From contig JBBCXB010000002.1 in assembly GCA_037145635.1 (NCBI GenBank), forward strand, positions 248,001 to 312,000: a stretch of DNA of 64,000 nt. Reading direction: 5' to 3'. The translations under genes were made by a program, and so were the position numbers. Of the stretch, positions 1-7,819 are shown one piece after another. Within the stretch, counting starts at the first letter, position 1; the number at the start of each line of letters is the position of its first letter. Source of the stretch: JAATFS01 sp037145635 (GTDB lineage: Bacteria > Pseudomonadota > Gammaproteobacteria > Xanthomonadales > Xanthomonadaceae). The notes under the pieces were generated by a model, which was not told the DNA's origin, searched no databases, and was given only the letters and a program-made list of their open reading frames with translations.

Positions 1-594
1 CAGATAGCGGTCGGCGGGCACCCGCAGCACCTGCGCCGCAGCGGCCACCGCCGGATCCCCGGCGAGGTTGAAGTAGGGATGGTGGGTGAGATTGAGCGGC
101 GTGGGCGCATCGCTGTGCGCGGTGTAGACGAGCGTCAGCCGCCGGCCGTCCAGGCGGAACTCGGCCTCCACCTCCAGGGTACCGGGGTAGCCCTCTTCGC
201 CGGCCGGGGAGCGGTAGCCCAGCCGCAGCGACGACGGCGCGGACGCCCGCACCGTCCACGCCCGCCGGCCGAAGCCGCGGGTTCCCCCGTGCAGGTGGTG
301 GCGGCCCTCGTTGCAGGACAGCCGATGCACGACGCCGTCCAGCGCGAACCGCCCCCCGGCGATGCGGTTGCCGAAACGGCCGACCAGGATGCCGAGGCTG
401 TCGCGGTCGGCGACATAGGCCGGCAGGTCCGGCAACCCCAGCACCAGTTCGACCCGGCCCTGCGCCGTGGCCAGGCCGAGCCGGCGCAGGATGCCGCCGT
501 AGCTCAGGATCTCCGCCTCGAGTCCGGCGTCGCTGCGCAGGGTGAAGGCCTGGATCTCGGTACCGTCGGGGAGCTGGCCGAAGCTGCGGTGCAT
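1..594 (-). CDS. galM: Aldose 1-epimerase (galactose mutarotase), 3' end cut off by window
   Basis: Interconverts the alpha and beta anomers of free aldohexoses. The 198 visible codons cover roughly the N-terminal 60% of a normal 330-350 residue mutarotase; the rest lies before the window. Recognisable pieces are the start MHRSFGQLPDG, the GRFGNRIAGGRF segment near residue 70, and LTHHPYFNLAG near residue 175, whose second His is the conserved catalytic acid region of the family (usually LTNHSYFNL). The ATG is the first in frame after the stop of the upstream glycosidase. It follows the GH65 gene by about 150 bases on the same strand, which fits a role in handling the sugar that enzyme releases. 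No lipobox or signal peptide is visible, so it is probably cytoplasmic. Confidence 0.9.
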   Translation of the reverse strand, partial: MHRSFGQLPDGTEIQAFTLRSDAGLEAEILSYGGILRRLGLATAQGRVELVLGLPDLPAYVADRDSLGILVGRFGNRIAGGRFALDGVVHRLSCNEGRHHLHGGTRGFGRRAWTVRASAPSSLRLGYRSPAGEEGYPGTLEVEAEFRLDGRRLTLVYTAHSDAPTPLNLTHHPYFNLAGDPAVAAAAQVLRVPADRYL

Positions 595-745
595 GGGCGT
601 CCTGTCGGAAGGCGGAAGCGGGCGTGGCCGGCCCAGCATACCCCGCGCTGGCGACCCGTCCCCTCGCCCGCACGGGCGGTGGACCGCCTGCGGCCTTGCC
701 CCGGCACTCAGGTACCCGCCTGCGGTCAGCGCGGCGCGGGCCCGC

Positions 746-2824
746 TCAGGGCCCCCGCACCCGCTCGTTGCCGGGGCGCTCGATCCGCAGCGAAGTCCAG
801 GGCGCGGGCAGCAGCGGCGTGCCTTCGACGATGCCGCGGTCGTCGATCCGCAGCCCACCGAACCCGAACATCACCGTCTGCAGCAGGCCGCCCGCGCCCG
901 TCGCGAAGTAGGGGTTGGCGCTTTCCGGGGTCTCCGAGAGCACCCCGAACGGCGGCATCCGGTTGGGCCGGTAGGCCTGGTTGAACCAGGCGTAGGCCTT
1001 CGCGGCCTCGCCGAGTTTCGCGTACAGCAGCGCGAGCACCGAGTTCCCCATCGCCGGCCCCTGCGGGGACATCCGGCGCTCGTAGAACGCCAGGTCCTTG
1101 CGGATCTGCGCCGGGTCGGTGACGACCTCCAGCGGGAACGCCAGCAGGTTGACGTCCGCCTGCTTGATCTCCTCGCCCCGGTAGCTGGCGTTCTCGCGCG
1201 TCGTGCCATCCGGGAACTTCAGGATCGGAATGTTCGCCGCCACCTGGACCCAGTCCGGGTCCGGCGCCAGTCCGAGCTCGCGCGCGGCCTGGGTCGCGTA
1301 GCCGAGCACGGTGATCGCCATGCCGTTGGTGAAGGCGTTGTTGTCGATGTTCTCCTGCCACTCGTTGGCGCCGATGACGTTGCGGATGTCGTAACGGCCC
1401 GGCCCGTTGCGTTCCACCCGGCTGCTCCAGAAGTCCGCGACCTCCTTCAGCACCGGGTAGCCGCGCTCCCGCAGCCAGGCCTTGTCCCCGGTCACCTGGT
1501 AGTACTTCCAGAACGCCCAGCCCACGTCGCCGGTGATGTGGTGCTGGAACGGACCGGTCAGCGCCCACAGCGGAGTGTCCTCGCTGCCGTCATCCGCCGA
1601 TTCCCAGGGGAACATCGCTCCGCGGTAACCGTGCGCGAATGCATTGCGCCGGGCCGCGTCCAGCCGTGCGAACCGATACTCGAGCAGCGACCGGGCGATC
1701 TCGGGATGCAGCACCAGCAGCGGCGGATACATCCACATCTCGGTGTCCCAGAACACATGGCCGTTGTAGCCGGTGCCCGACAGCCCCATCGGCGAGAGGC
1801 TGAAACCGGAACCTTCGCGGACGAACGCGTACAGATGGTAGAGCGCGAGCCGCATCGACTGCTGCGCCACCGGATCGCCGGCGATCACCACGTCGCCGCG
1901 CCACAGCTCCGCCCAGCGGGCGCGGTGCTCGCGCACCAGCCGCTCCTCACCCTGCAGCATGGCGTAGATCGTCAGCCGCTCCGCCTCGTTGACGGGATTG
2001 GCGTACTCCCGGCTGGACACCACCGACGACACGACACTGAAGCGATAGCGCTGCCCGGCCTTGAGCGTGGCGGTGAAGCGCATGCGGTTGCGGCCGGCCT
2101 CCGTGTCGTCATGCACGACCGCGGGCTCGGCGCCGCGCGCATCGGGAAAGAGGAAGGTGTTGCTCGCGGCCAGCCGATGGCCGCCATCGCGGGTGCGGGC
2201 GGAAGCGGTCAGCATGGGCAGCAGCACGTGCGCATGTTCCATGCGGGTATAGCGCGTCTGCTCGCTCCCCAGAGACGCCGGCGCCTCGATCGCGCTGGTC
2301 ACCGTGACGCGGAGGTCCTTGCGCGCGGTCAGTTCCACCGTCGACAGCACGCTCTGCGGCAGCTGACGCAAGGCCATCAGCGACTGGGTGACGTGCAGGG
2401 ACGCGCCGACGTCGAACGCGCTGGCGAGGGTGCCGGTCTTCATCTCCAGCGACTGGCGGAAATGCCGCGTGTCGGCGTCGCCGACCGGTTGCCCCTCCAC
2501 CTCCAGGTAGAGGTTCGCCGGATTCAGCCCCTCGACGATCGTCGAGTGGCTGTCGGCCTCCCGCTGATCGTAGAGACCGGCGACCACCAGCTTGTCCACG
2601 CGCAGCGGATGCGGGGCCGACACTAGCCCGAGGGCGCCGTTGGCCACGGTGATCCCCGCATAGTGACGGGGATCGACCGGGTCCGCCTCGACCGTCCACG
2701 CCGGGTCCGCGACCGGCGCCGGCGGGGCGGCGACCGCGCCACCGGCCAGCAGCCCGGCCTGCAGCACGAGCAGCCCGAATCCGCGCCGCAGCGCGGTCTC
2801 CACCACTGTCGAACAGGCAGGCAT
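746..2824 (-). CDS. Exported glycoside hydrolase family 65 protein
   Basis: A 692-residue protein with the (alpha/alpha)6-barrel signatures of GH65 (trehalose, maltose, kojibiose or nigerose phosphorylases and acid trehalase-type hydrolases). FWDTE at about 358-362 is the family substrate motif, and NEWQENIDNNAFTN from about 487 carries the catalytic acid Glu488 (GxDEYHENVDNNAYTN in typical members). The N-terminus, MPACSTVVETALRRGF followed by a hydrophobic stretch ending AVAAPP, looks like a signal peptide, so a periplasmic hydrolase is more likely than a cytosolic phosphorylase. The start was chosen because AAGGAAG stands about 7 bases before this ATG; a start 16 codons earlier has no such support. 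Substrate cannot be assigned from sequence alone. Lies upstream of galM in the same direction. Confidence 0.85.
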   Translation of the reverse strand: MPACSTVVETALRRGFGLLVLQAGLLAGGAVAAPPAPVADPAWTVEADPVDPRHYAGITVANGALGLVSAPHPLRVDKLVVAGLYDQREADSHSTIVEGLNPANLYLEVEGQPVGDADTRHFRQSLEMKTGTLASAFDVGASLHVTQSLMALRQLPQSVLSTVELTARKDLRVTVTSAIEAPASLGSEQTRYTRMEHAHVLLPMLTASARTRDGGHRLAASNTFLFPDARGAEPAVVHDDTEAGRNRMRFTATLKAGQRYRFSVVSSVVSSREYANPVNEAERLTIYAMLQGEERLVREHRARWAELWRGDVVIAGDPVAQQSMRLALYHLYAFVREGSGFSLSPMGLSGTGYNGHVFWDTEMWMYPPLLVLHPEIARSLLEYRFARLDAARRNAFAHGYRGAMFPWESADDGSEDTPLWALTGPFQHHITGDVGWAFWKYYQVTGDKAWLRERGYPVLKEVADFWSSRVERNGPGRYDIRNVIGANEWQENIDNNAFTNGMAITVLGYATQAARELGLAPDPDWVQVAANIPILKFPDGTTRENASYRGEEIKQADVNLLAFPLEVVTDPAQIRKDLAFYERRMSPQGPAMGNSVLALLYAKLGEAAKAYAWFNQAYRPNRMPPFGVLSETPESANPYFATGAGGLLQTVMFGFGGLRIDDRGIVEGTPLLPAPWTSLRIERPGNERVRGP

Positions 2825-2894
2825 GCGGCGGCTTCCTTCGGGACGGGAGGGTGACGATAGCACCGCCCGCACCCCGCTCCACCGCCGGCCGGCC

Positions 2895-3539
2895 TCACAC
2901 CAGGTCGCGGTAGTCCTGCAGCACCACCATCACCAGCTGGCTGCGCGAGCGCACATCGAGCTTGTTGAAGAGCTGCTGGAAGGTCGCCTTGATCGCGCTT
3001 TCGGAACTGCCCAGCTGGCGCGCGATGAGCTTGTTGGAATAGCCGCGCAACAGTCCGCGCAGCACATCGCGCTCGCGCTCGGTGAAGCTGGGGCGGCGTT
3101 CCTGCGCGCCCTGCACCACCAGCGACTGCAGGTAGCGCTGCTCGATCAGCACGCGGCCCATCGCGACGGCGTGGATGCTGTCGATCAGCTCGTCGGTGGA
3201 CACGTCCTTGCGGCACAGGCCGGAGACCCCGAGCCGGATCAGGGCCAGGGCATCGCGTTCGGGCAGCCCGGCGGTGACGACCAGCGTCGCCGGACAGCGC
3301 GCCTGCCCGGCCTGCCTGCGCATGTAGTCCAGGGCGTTGTACTCGCCCAGGTCGTAGTCGAGGATCACCACGTCCGGGGCGAGCGAGGCGATCTGCACGA
3401 TCGCCTGCGCCAGCACGCCGGACTGGCCGACCACCTCGAAGCGGGGATCGGCGCCGAGCAGGCGCAGCAGTCCCTCGCGGAACAGCGTGTGGTCGTCGAG
3501 CAGGTACAGGCGCACCGGATCGCGCCGCGTGTCATCCAT
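2895..3539 (-). CDS. Two-component response regulator, NarL/FixJ (LuxR-type HTH) family
   Basis: A 214-residue regulator. The receiver domain (about 9-125) has the acidic pair DD at 15-16, the phosphoacceptor Asp61 in VVILD and Lys111 in CRKDVS. The C-terminal helix-turn-helix (about 150-210) matches the LuxR/NarL pattern: FTERERDVLRGLLRGYSNK, then IARQLGSSESAIKATFQQLF. It should be phosphorylated by the kinase encoded just upstream, whose last codons overlap its start by 8 bases, so the two are translationally coupled. The target genes are unknown. The divergent bestrophin and universal stress protein genes and its own promoter are the natural candidates because of the twin palindromes between them. 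Confidence 0.92.
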   Translation of the reverse strand: MDDTRRDPVRLYLLDDHTLFREGLLRLLGADPRFEVVGQSGVLAQAIVQIASLAPDVVILDYDLGEYNALDYMRRQAGQARCPATLVVTAGLPERDALALIRLGVSGLCRKDVSTDELIDSIHAVAMGRVLIEQRYLQSLVVQGAQERRPSFTERERDVLRGLLRGYSNKLIARQLGSSESAIKATFQQLFNKLDVRSRSQLVMVVLQDYRDLV

Positions 3540-4977
3540 CCGTCGTCTCCGCGCGCCGGGCGTGCGCCAGCGGCATGTGCAGCTCGAAGCAGGCGCCCTC
3601 GCCGCCGGGCGCGTAGCGCAGCTGGCCGTCCTGGCTGCCCATCAGGGCCCGGGAGACGTACAGTCCCAGCCCGGAACCGTCGCTGTCGCGGCCGCTGCGG
3701 AAGGGCTGGAACAGGTACTCCGGCGCGGCCACGCCGGGCCCGGTATCACGAACGCTCAACACCGCGTGTTCCTGCTCCACGCGTGCGCTGAGGATCAGCT
3801 GGCGCCGCGGCGGCGGCAGCGGCTGGACCGCCCGCAGCGCATTGCGCGCCAGGTTCAGCAGCACCTGCAGCAACGCATGGCGATCGCCCCGTACGGGCGG
3901 GAAGTCCATCGGGATCTGGATCACCAGCTGTCCGTCGATGTCGTCCCAGTCCGAGCGGACGACCACGTCCAGCTCGCTGCACAGCACCTGCAGCCGGGTC
4001 TCGTGCACTTCGTCCGGGGCCTGCCGGCGCAGGTTGAACGACGCCAGCTCCATCAACGCGGCCACCAGGCTGCGCAGGGCCGACAGGTCCGGATCCTCGC
4101 GCATGGACGGGTGCCGGGCGAGATTGGAGGTCACCACGCCGGCCGCCGAGCACAGGTTGCGGATCTCGTGCGACACCGCCCCGGCCAGCAGGCGGTTGTT
4201 CTTCAGGACGTCGTCGAAGTGCGCGGATTCGCGCGCGCGCACCTCCTCGCTGGTGTCCACCAGGATCGCGGCGAGGTGGCGTTCCTCGCTGTCCTCGTAG
4301 ACTGAGAACCAGGTGGTGGCGGGGAAGGTCGTGCCGTCGTCGCGCCGGCCCCAGGTGCTGGCCGAGGTGCGCAGGCCGTCGAGGTTGGCGCTCATGCTGA
4401 GCGCGTCGTCGAGCAGCGGCAGGAAGTCGCGCACCGCCCGCCCCTCCAGCTCGCCCTGCTCCGCCAGGTCCAGGATCTCGTGCGCTGCGCGGTTGGCCGC
4501 GACGATGCGGCCGTCGCCCGCCACCGTCAGCAGCGCGGCCGGGCTGCTTTCGGCGAGCAGGCGCAGCTGGCGCTCCAGCCGCCGGCGCAGGCGCTGCTCG
4601 GCGCGCAGCTGCACGTAGTGCGACAGGATCACCCGACGGGTGCGGCTGATCTCGGCCACCAGCAGCCCGCAGCCGGCGTAGGCGGTGGCCGCCATGAAGA
4701 AGCGCAGCGCCTGCTCGACCGGCGATTCCCCGGTCACGAACAGCCCGCGCAAGGCCGCGCAAGCCGCCGCCGCGACCACGATGTTCCGCCGCGAGAGCAC
4801 CGTCGCCGCCAGCACCACCGGCAGGATGTACAGCAGCCCCAGCGACACGCCGAGGTGCGAATACCATTCCGCCCACACCAGCAACGCGAGCATCGCCGCG
4901 GAGATCCACAGCGTCGGGCCGCGGTTGAGCTTCACGACCTGTCCGCGCCACTTGAACGGCAACCTCAGTCTGTCCAT
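3532..4977 (-). CDS. Membrane sensor histidine kinase with PAS domain
   Basis: A 481-residue inner-membrane kinase. Residues 20-110 form about four transmembrane segments with almost no periplasmic loop, so the signal is probably sensed in or at the membrane. A cytoplasmic coiled segment (115-140) and a PAS domain (about 140-250) follow. The dimerisation/phosphoacceptor motif is VSHEIRNLCSA with His270, and the ATP-binding domain ends in SDGSGLGLYVSR. The start ATG sits about 8 bases after GGAGGAG; an in-frame extension of 55 residues upstream lacks a ribosome-binding site and would read through the promoter region. It overlaps the response regulator gene. The His box with LCSAA instead of the usual L.TPL is a variant seen in NarL-partner kinases. 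Confidence 0.9.
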   Translation of the reverse strand: MDRLRLPFKWRGQVVKLNRGPTLWISAAMLALLVWAEWYSHLGVSLGLLYILPVVLAATVLSRRNIVVAAAACAALRGLFVTGESPVEQALRFFMAATAYAGCGLLVAEISRTRRVILSHYVQLRAEQRLRRRLERQLRLLAESSPAALLTVAGDGRIVAANRAAHEILDLAEQGELEGRAVRDFLPLLDDALSMSANLDGLRTSASTWGRRDDGTTFPATTWFSVYEDSEERHLAAILVDTSEEVRARESAHFDDVLKNNRLLAGAVSHEIRNLCSAAGVVTSNLARHPSMREDPDLSALRSLVAALMELASFNLRRQAPDEVHETRLQVLCSELDVVVRSDWDDIDGQLVIQIPMDFPPVRGDRHALLQVLLNLARNALRAVQPLPPPRRQLILSARVEQEHAVLSVRDTGPGVAAPEYLFQPFRSGRDSDGSGLGLYVSRALMGSQDGQLRYAPGGEGACFELHMPLAHARRAETTDG

Positions 4978-5012
4978 CGCCTCGACGGCTCCTCCAACGC
5001 ACGAGTCCGATC

Positions 5013-5027
5013 TTAGTGCACTGCACC
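5013..5027. promoter_or_regulatory. Palindromic operator candidate, copy 1 (GTGCA-N-TGCAC)
   Basis: The plus strand reads TTAGTGCACTGCACC. Its core is a perfect 11-base palindrome, GTGCA-N-TGCAC. Copy 2 lies 108 bases further on in the opposite orientation and matches at 13 of 15 positions. The site is about 36 bases upstream of the kinase start, where a promoter or operator would be expected. Confidence 0.5.
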
Positions 5028-5043
5028 ATGCCGCCGCCGGGGG

Positions 5044-5059
5044 CCTATCGAAAGATAGG
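5044..5059. promoter_or_regulatory. Inverted repeat CCTATC-GAAA-GATAGG between divergent genes
   Basis: A perfect 6-bp dyad with a GAAA centre, located between the two GTGCA palindromes in the kinase/bestrophin intergenic region. GAAA is a stable tetraloop, so it could act either as a protein site on DNA or as a small hairpin in a leader transcript. Confidence 0.35.
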
Positions 5060-5135
5060 GTCGCGGCCATCGTCCGGACCCTCGCCAACCCGTCCGATGC
5101 CGGCGCAAGGATCGGCGACAGCGGCGCGCCAGTCC

Positions 5136-5150
5136 GGTGCAATGCACTTA
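5136..5150. promoter_or_regulatory. Palindromic operator candidate, copy 2 (GTGCA-N-TGCAC)
   Basis: GGTGCAATGCACTTA, the inverted partner of the copy near the kinase start. It ends 22 bases before the chosen bestrophin ATG. Having one copy next to each divergent start suggests a shared regulator, possibly the response regulator of this locus; that assignment is inference. Confidence 0.5.
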
Positions 5151-5172
5151 CCCCTCCCCCGTCACCACCGCC

Positions 5173-6081
5173 ATGATCCTGCGCGATACCTTCCCGCTAC
5201 GTCGCATCTGGCCACAGACCTACAAGCGCCTGCTGGTGCTGCTCGCCTTCGATTGCGCCGTGGCCGGGCTCTACACCTTCTTCGGCTGGCACTGGCTCTC
5301 GATCGAGGCGCTGCCGCTGGCGCAGCTGGGCTCGGCGCTGACCATCTTCCTGGCGTTCCGCGCCAACGCCGCCTACGGCCGCTGGTGGGAAGCGCGCCAG
5401 CTGTGGGGCTCGCTGGTGAACACCTCGCGCGCCATCGCGCGCCAGGCCCTGACCGCGCTGGACGTGGACCCCGCCGACGCGCGCCAGACCGCGCTGCGCG
5501 AAAGCCTGGTGGTGCACCAGGTCGCCTTCGTCCACGCCCTGCGCTGCCATCTGCGCCGGCAGAACCCGTTCCCCGAGCTGACCGGCCTGCTCGGGGAGGC
5601 ACGGGCCGACGCGCTGCGCGGCTATGCGAACGTGCCCAATGCCTTGACCCTGCGGCTGGGGCAGCTGCTGCAGCAGGCGCGCGCGCTGGGCATGCTCGAC
5701 AGCCTCAGATGGTCCGCGCTGGATGGCAACCTCACCACCCTCGCCAACCTCCAGGGCGCCTGCGAGCGCATCAAGAACACGCCGCTGCCGCGCCAGTTCT
5801 CCTCGCTGCCGCGTGCGCTGGTGAACCTGTACTGCTGGCTGGTGCCGCTCGGCCTGATCGCCGGCATGGGCTTGGCGATGCCGATCGCGTCGGTGCTGAT
5901 CAGCTTCACCCTGCTGGCGATCGACCGCGCCAGCAGTGCAATCGAAGATCCCTTCGAGAACACCGTGCACGACACCCCGATGACCGCCCTGTCGCGCGGC
6001 ATCGAACTCACCCTGCGCGAAATGCTGGGCCAGCGCGTGCCGCTGCGCGACGTTCGCGCCATCGACGGCTTCATCTACTGA
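5173..6081 (+). CDS. Bestrophin-family (UPF0187) anion channel
   Basis: A 302-residue inner-membrane protein of the bacterial bestrophin family, which forms pentameric ion channels. Family marks are the N-terminal FPLRRIWPQTYKRLL, the transmembrane segments around 20-70, the NAAYGRWWEARQLWG motif near 80, the CERIKNTPLPRQ motif in the middle and the C-terminal AIEDPFENTVHDTPMTALSR, which corresponds to the conserved EDPFG.D.NDLPLD region. The ATG was chosen because family N-termini begin just before the FPLR segment; a GTG 12 codons earlier would run through the palindrome. It is followed after 13 bases by the universal stress protein gene, so the two form an operon. Confidence 0.88.
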   Translation: MILRDTFPLRRIWPQTYKRLLVLLAFDCAVAGLYTFFGWHWLSIEALPLAQLGSALTIFLAFRANAAYGRWWEARQLWGSLVNTSRAIARQALTALDVDPADARQTALRESLVVHQVAFVHALRCHLRRQNPFPELTGLLGEARADALRGYANVPNALTLRLGQLLQQARALGMLDSLRWSALDGNLTTLANLQGACERIKNTPLPRQFSSLPRALVNLYCWLVPLGLIAGMGLAMPIASVLISFTLLAIDRASSAIEDPFENTVHDTPMTALSRGIELTLREMLGQRVPLRDVRAIDGFIY

Positions 6082-6094
6082 CCGAGGAGCTTCC

Positions 6095-7042
6095 ATGCAT
6101 TCCCCCCCGTCCCACCTGGTGTTCGCCACCAACTTCTCCGAGACCTGCCACGCCGCCATTCCGGCCGTGGCCCAGCTGGTCGACCGTCTGCGCGCCCGCC
6201 TGACCCTGCTGCACGTGTACGCCAAGGGTCAGCGCGCGCAGGCGCAGGCCTCGCTGGACTCGTTCTTCGCCGAGGCCTCGCACTATCCCGGCTGCGAGCG
6301 CGCGCTGTGCAGCGGCCCCGCCGCCGCGGGGATCGCCGCCTTCTGCCGCGGCCGCCCCGATGCGCTGCTGATCATGCCGCCGTCCGAGCGCACCGGCCTG
6401 CCGCGGCCGCTGCATGCCTCGCTGCGTGCACAGGTGCTGCAGCGCGTGGCCACGCCGATGCTGACGCTGCCGCATGCCGAGGCGCTGCCTGCCGGCGCCG
6501 CGCCCGGCGGCCACGTGGCCTATTGGCTGCAGGGCCCGGTCTCGCTGGCGTCGCTGCGCGATGCGGCGGCCCTGGCGCGGCGCCGGGGCGCCGAGTTGCA
6601 CCTGCTGCATGTGGTGCCGCCGGTCAGCGAGGGCCTGCTCATGGACAGCCTGTTCAACGACCAGCCCCTCAGCGAAGCTTCGGCGACCGACTGGCTCGGC
6701 GACATGGCGGCCCGGGTGCAGGGCGACGACCTGCGGGTGCGTCTCCATGTGACCGTCGGCAGCGCGCGGAAGGAGATCGCCGGCCTGCTGAAGCGCGCGC
6801 AGGCCGATGTCCTGGTCGTGGAGCACGACGCACTGGTGCGCCGCGGCCTCTGGCGGTCCTCGATCGATCGTGCGTTGGCCGGCGTGCCCTGCCTGCTGCT
6901 CTGCCTGCCGTCGTCGCCCGTGTCGCAGGTGGCACTGCCCGGCCAACGCCGCACCGCCCTCCCCCGCCTGCCGCGGGTCGGACGGGCACCGGGCGCGCTC
7001 GTTTCCCTCCGTAACGCCCTGCAGCGGAGCCGCGCTCCCTAG
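6095..7042 (+). CDS. Tandem universal stress protein (two UspA domains)
   Basis: A 315-residue protein with two UspA folds: residues 1-130 (starting HLVFATNFSETCHAAI) and about 140-285 (starting HVAYWLQGPVSLASL). The second ends in the recognisable LVVEHDALVRRGLWRSSIDRAL segment, a degenerate form of the G-2x-G-9x-G(S/T) nucleotide-binding motif; neither domain shows a complete motif, so ATP binding is uncertain. The C-terminus has about 35 extra residues rich in Arg and Pro. GAGGAG stands 8 bases before the ATG and the gene follows the bestrophin closely. Such proteins are usually cytoplasmic and induced by stress; the pairing with a channel and a divergent two-component system suggests a shared stress response. 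Confidence 0.87.
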   Translation: MHSPPSHLVFATNFSETCHAAIPAVAQLVDRLRARLTLLHVYAKGQRAQAQASLDSFFAEASHYPGCERALCSGPAAAGIAAFCRGRPDALLIMPPSERTGLPRPLHASLRAQVLQRVATPMLTLPHAEALPAGAAPGGHVAYWLQGPVSLASLRDAAALARRRGAELHLLHVVPPVSEGLLMDSLFNDQPLSEASATDWLGDMAARVQGDDLRVRLHVTVGSARKEIAGLLKRAQADVLVVEHDALVRRGLWRSSIDRALAGVPCLLLCLPSSPVSQVALPGQRRTALPRLPRVGRAPGALVSLRNALQRSRAP

Positions 7043-7819
7043 GAGCGCCCCAGGGCAACGTGGAGCACCGTCGGCCCGTCGAGACTCGCGCCTCGACCTG
7101 GGCCAGGAACACGACCACCGGGCGCCTCCATTCGCTGGACAAAAGCCCTGATTCGGGAGTTGGAAGTGCCGGCGTGCGGTACCGAGCGCGGCCTGCCCTC
7201 GCCATGGTTTCGGCCCGCTCAGGCACGGCCCGAACATCGACACCCACTTGCCGAGCAAGGCCAGGGTCACTCCCTCGAGTTCAGACAGGTGCTCGCCGCG
7301 AGCCTCCTCGCTGGACAGGCGTTTGCCTGTCTCGCGGACCACGGCCAGCGGCTGCCGGGCCAACTCATCGCCTGTTACGCGCCCCTGTCGATCACGCTTC
7401 CCAGCGAGAACCGCCGCCCCCCGGCCGGGTCCCGGCACGCCACTTCATGGGTCGTGAGGGTGGCGCCCCCACGGAAGCCAAGGCCAGCAGGGCCCCCAGG
7501 GGCACCGTCCAGAACCCGACAGGGCTTCCCGGCTCCTGCGGACGCACCTGCGGCGGCCCTTCCCTGTTTTTCCTCGACGGGTCCCCTGGCCACGCCCGGT
7601 TCGCAGATCCGCGGGTAGGTCAGCTTAAACTTGTTGCCTCGTCGACGCGGGGCAACGGCTTCCGTCGCAACAACCGTATCCCTGGTCGATCCGCCTTGTG
7701 TCCGCCGCAACATCGATTTGATCCCGTTCGAGTGACCGCCGCAGCAGCGGCGCAACAAACCACGCCGTTACGCGCACCCAGTGATCCGGATCGACCGCTA
7801 GAACCCGTAGGAAGCTCGC
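7043..7819. other. 777-base region without a supported gene
   Basis: No open frame here has a convincing start, length and recognisable protein. The minus strand holds a stretch (about 7240-7420) that reads like protein (RVTGDELARQPLAVVRETGK and following) but is broken by frame changes on both sides, so a decayed gene is possible. The last 200 bases are less GC-rich than their surroundings and must contain the mutS promoter, although no clear -35/-10 pair was found. Confidence 0.5.
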
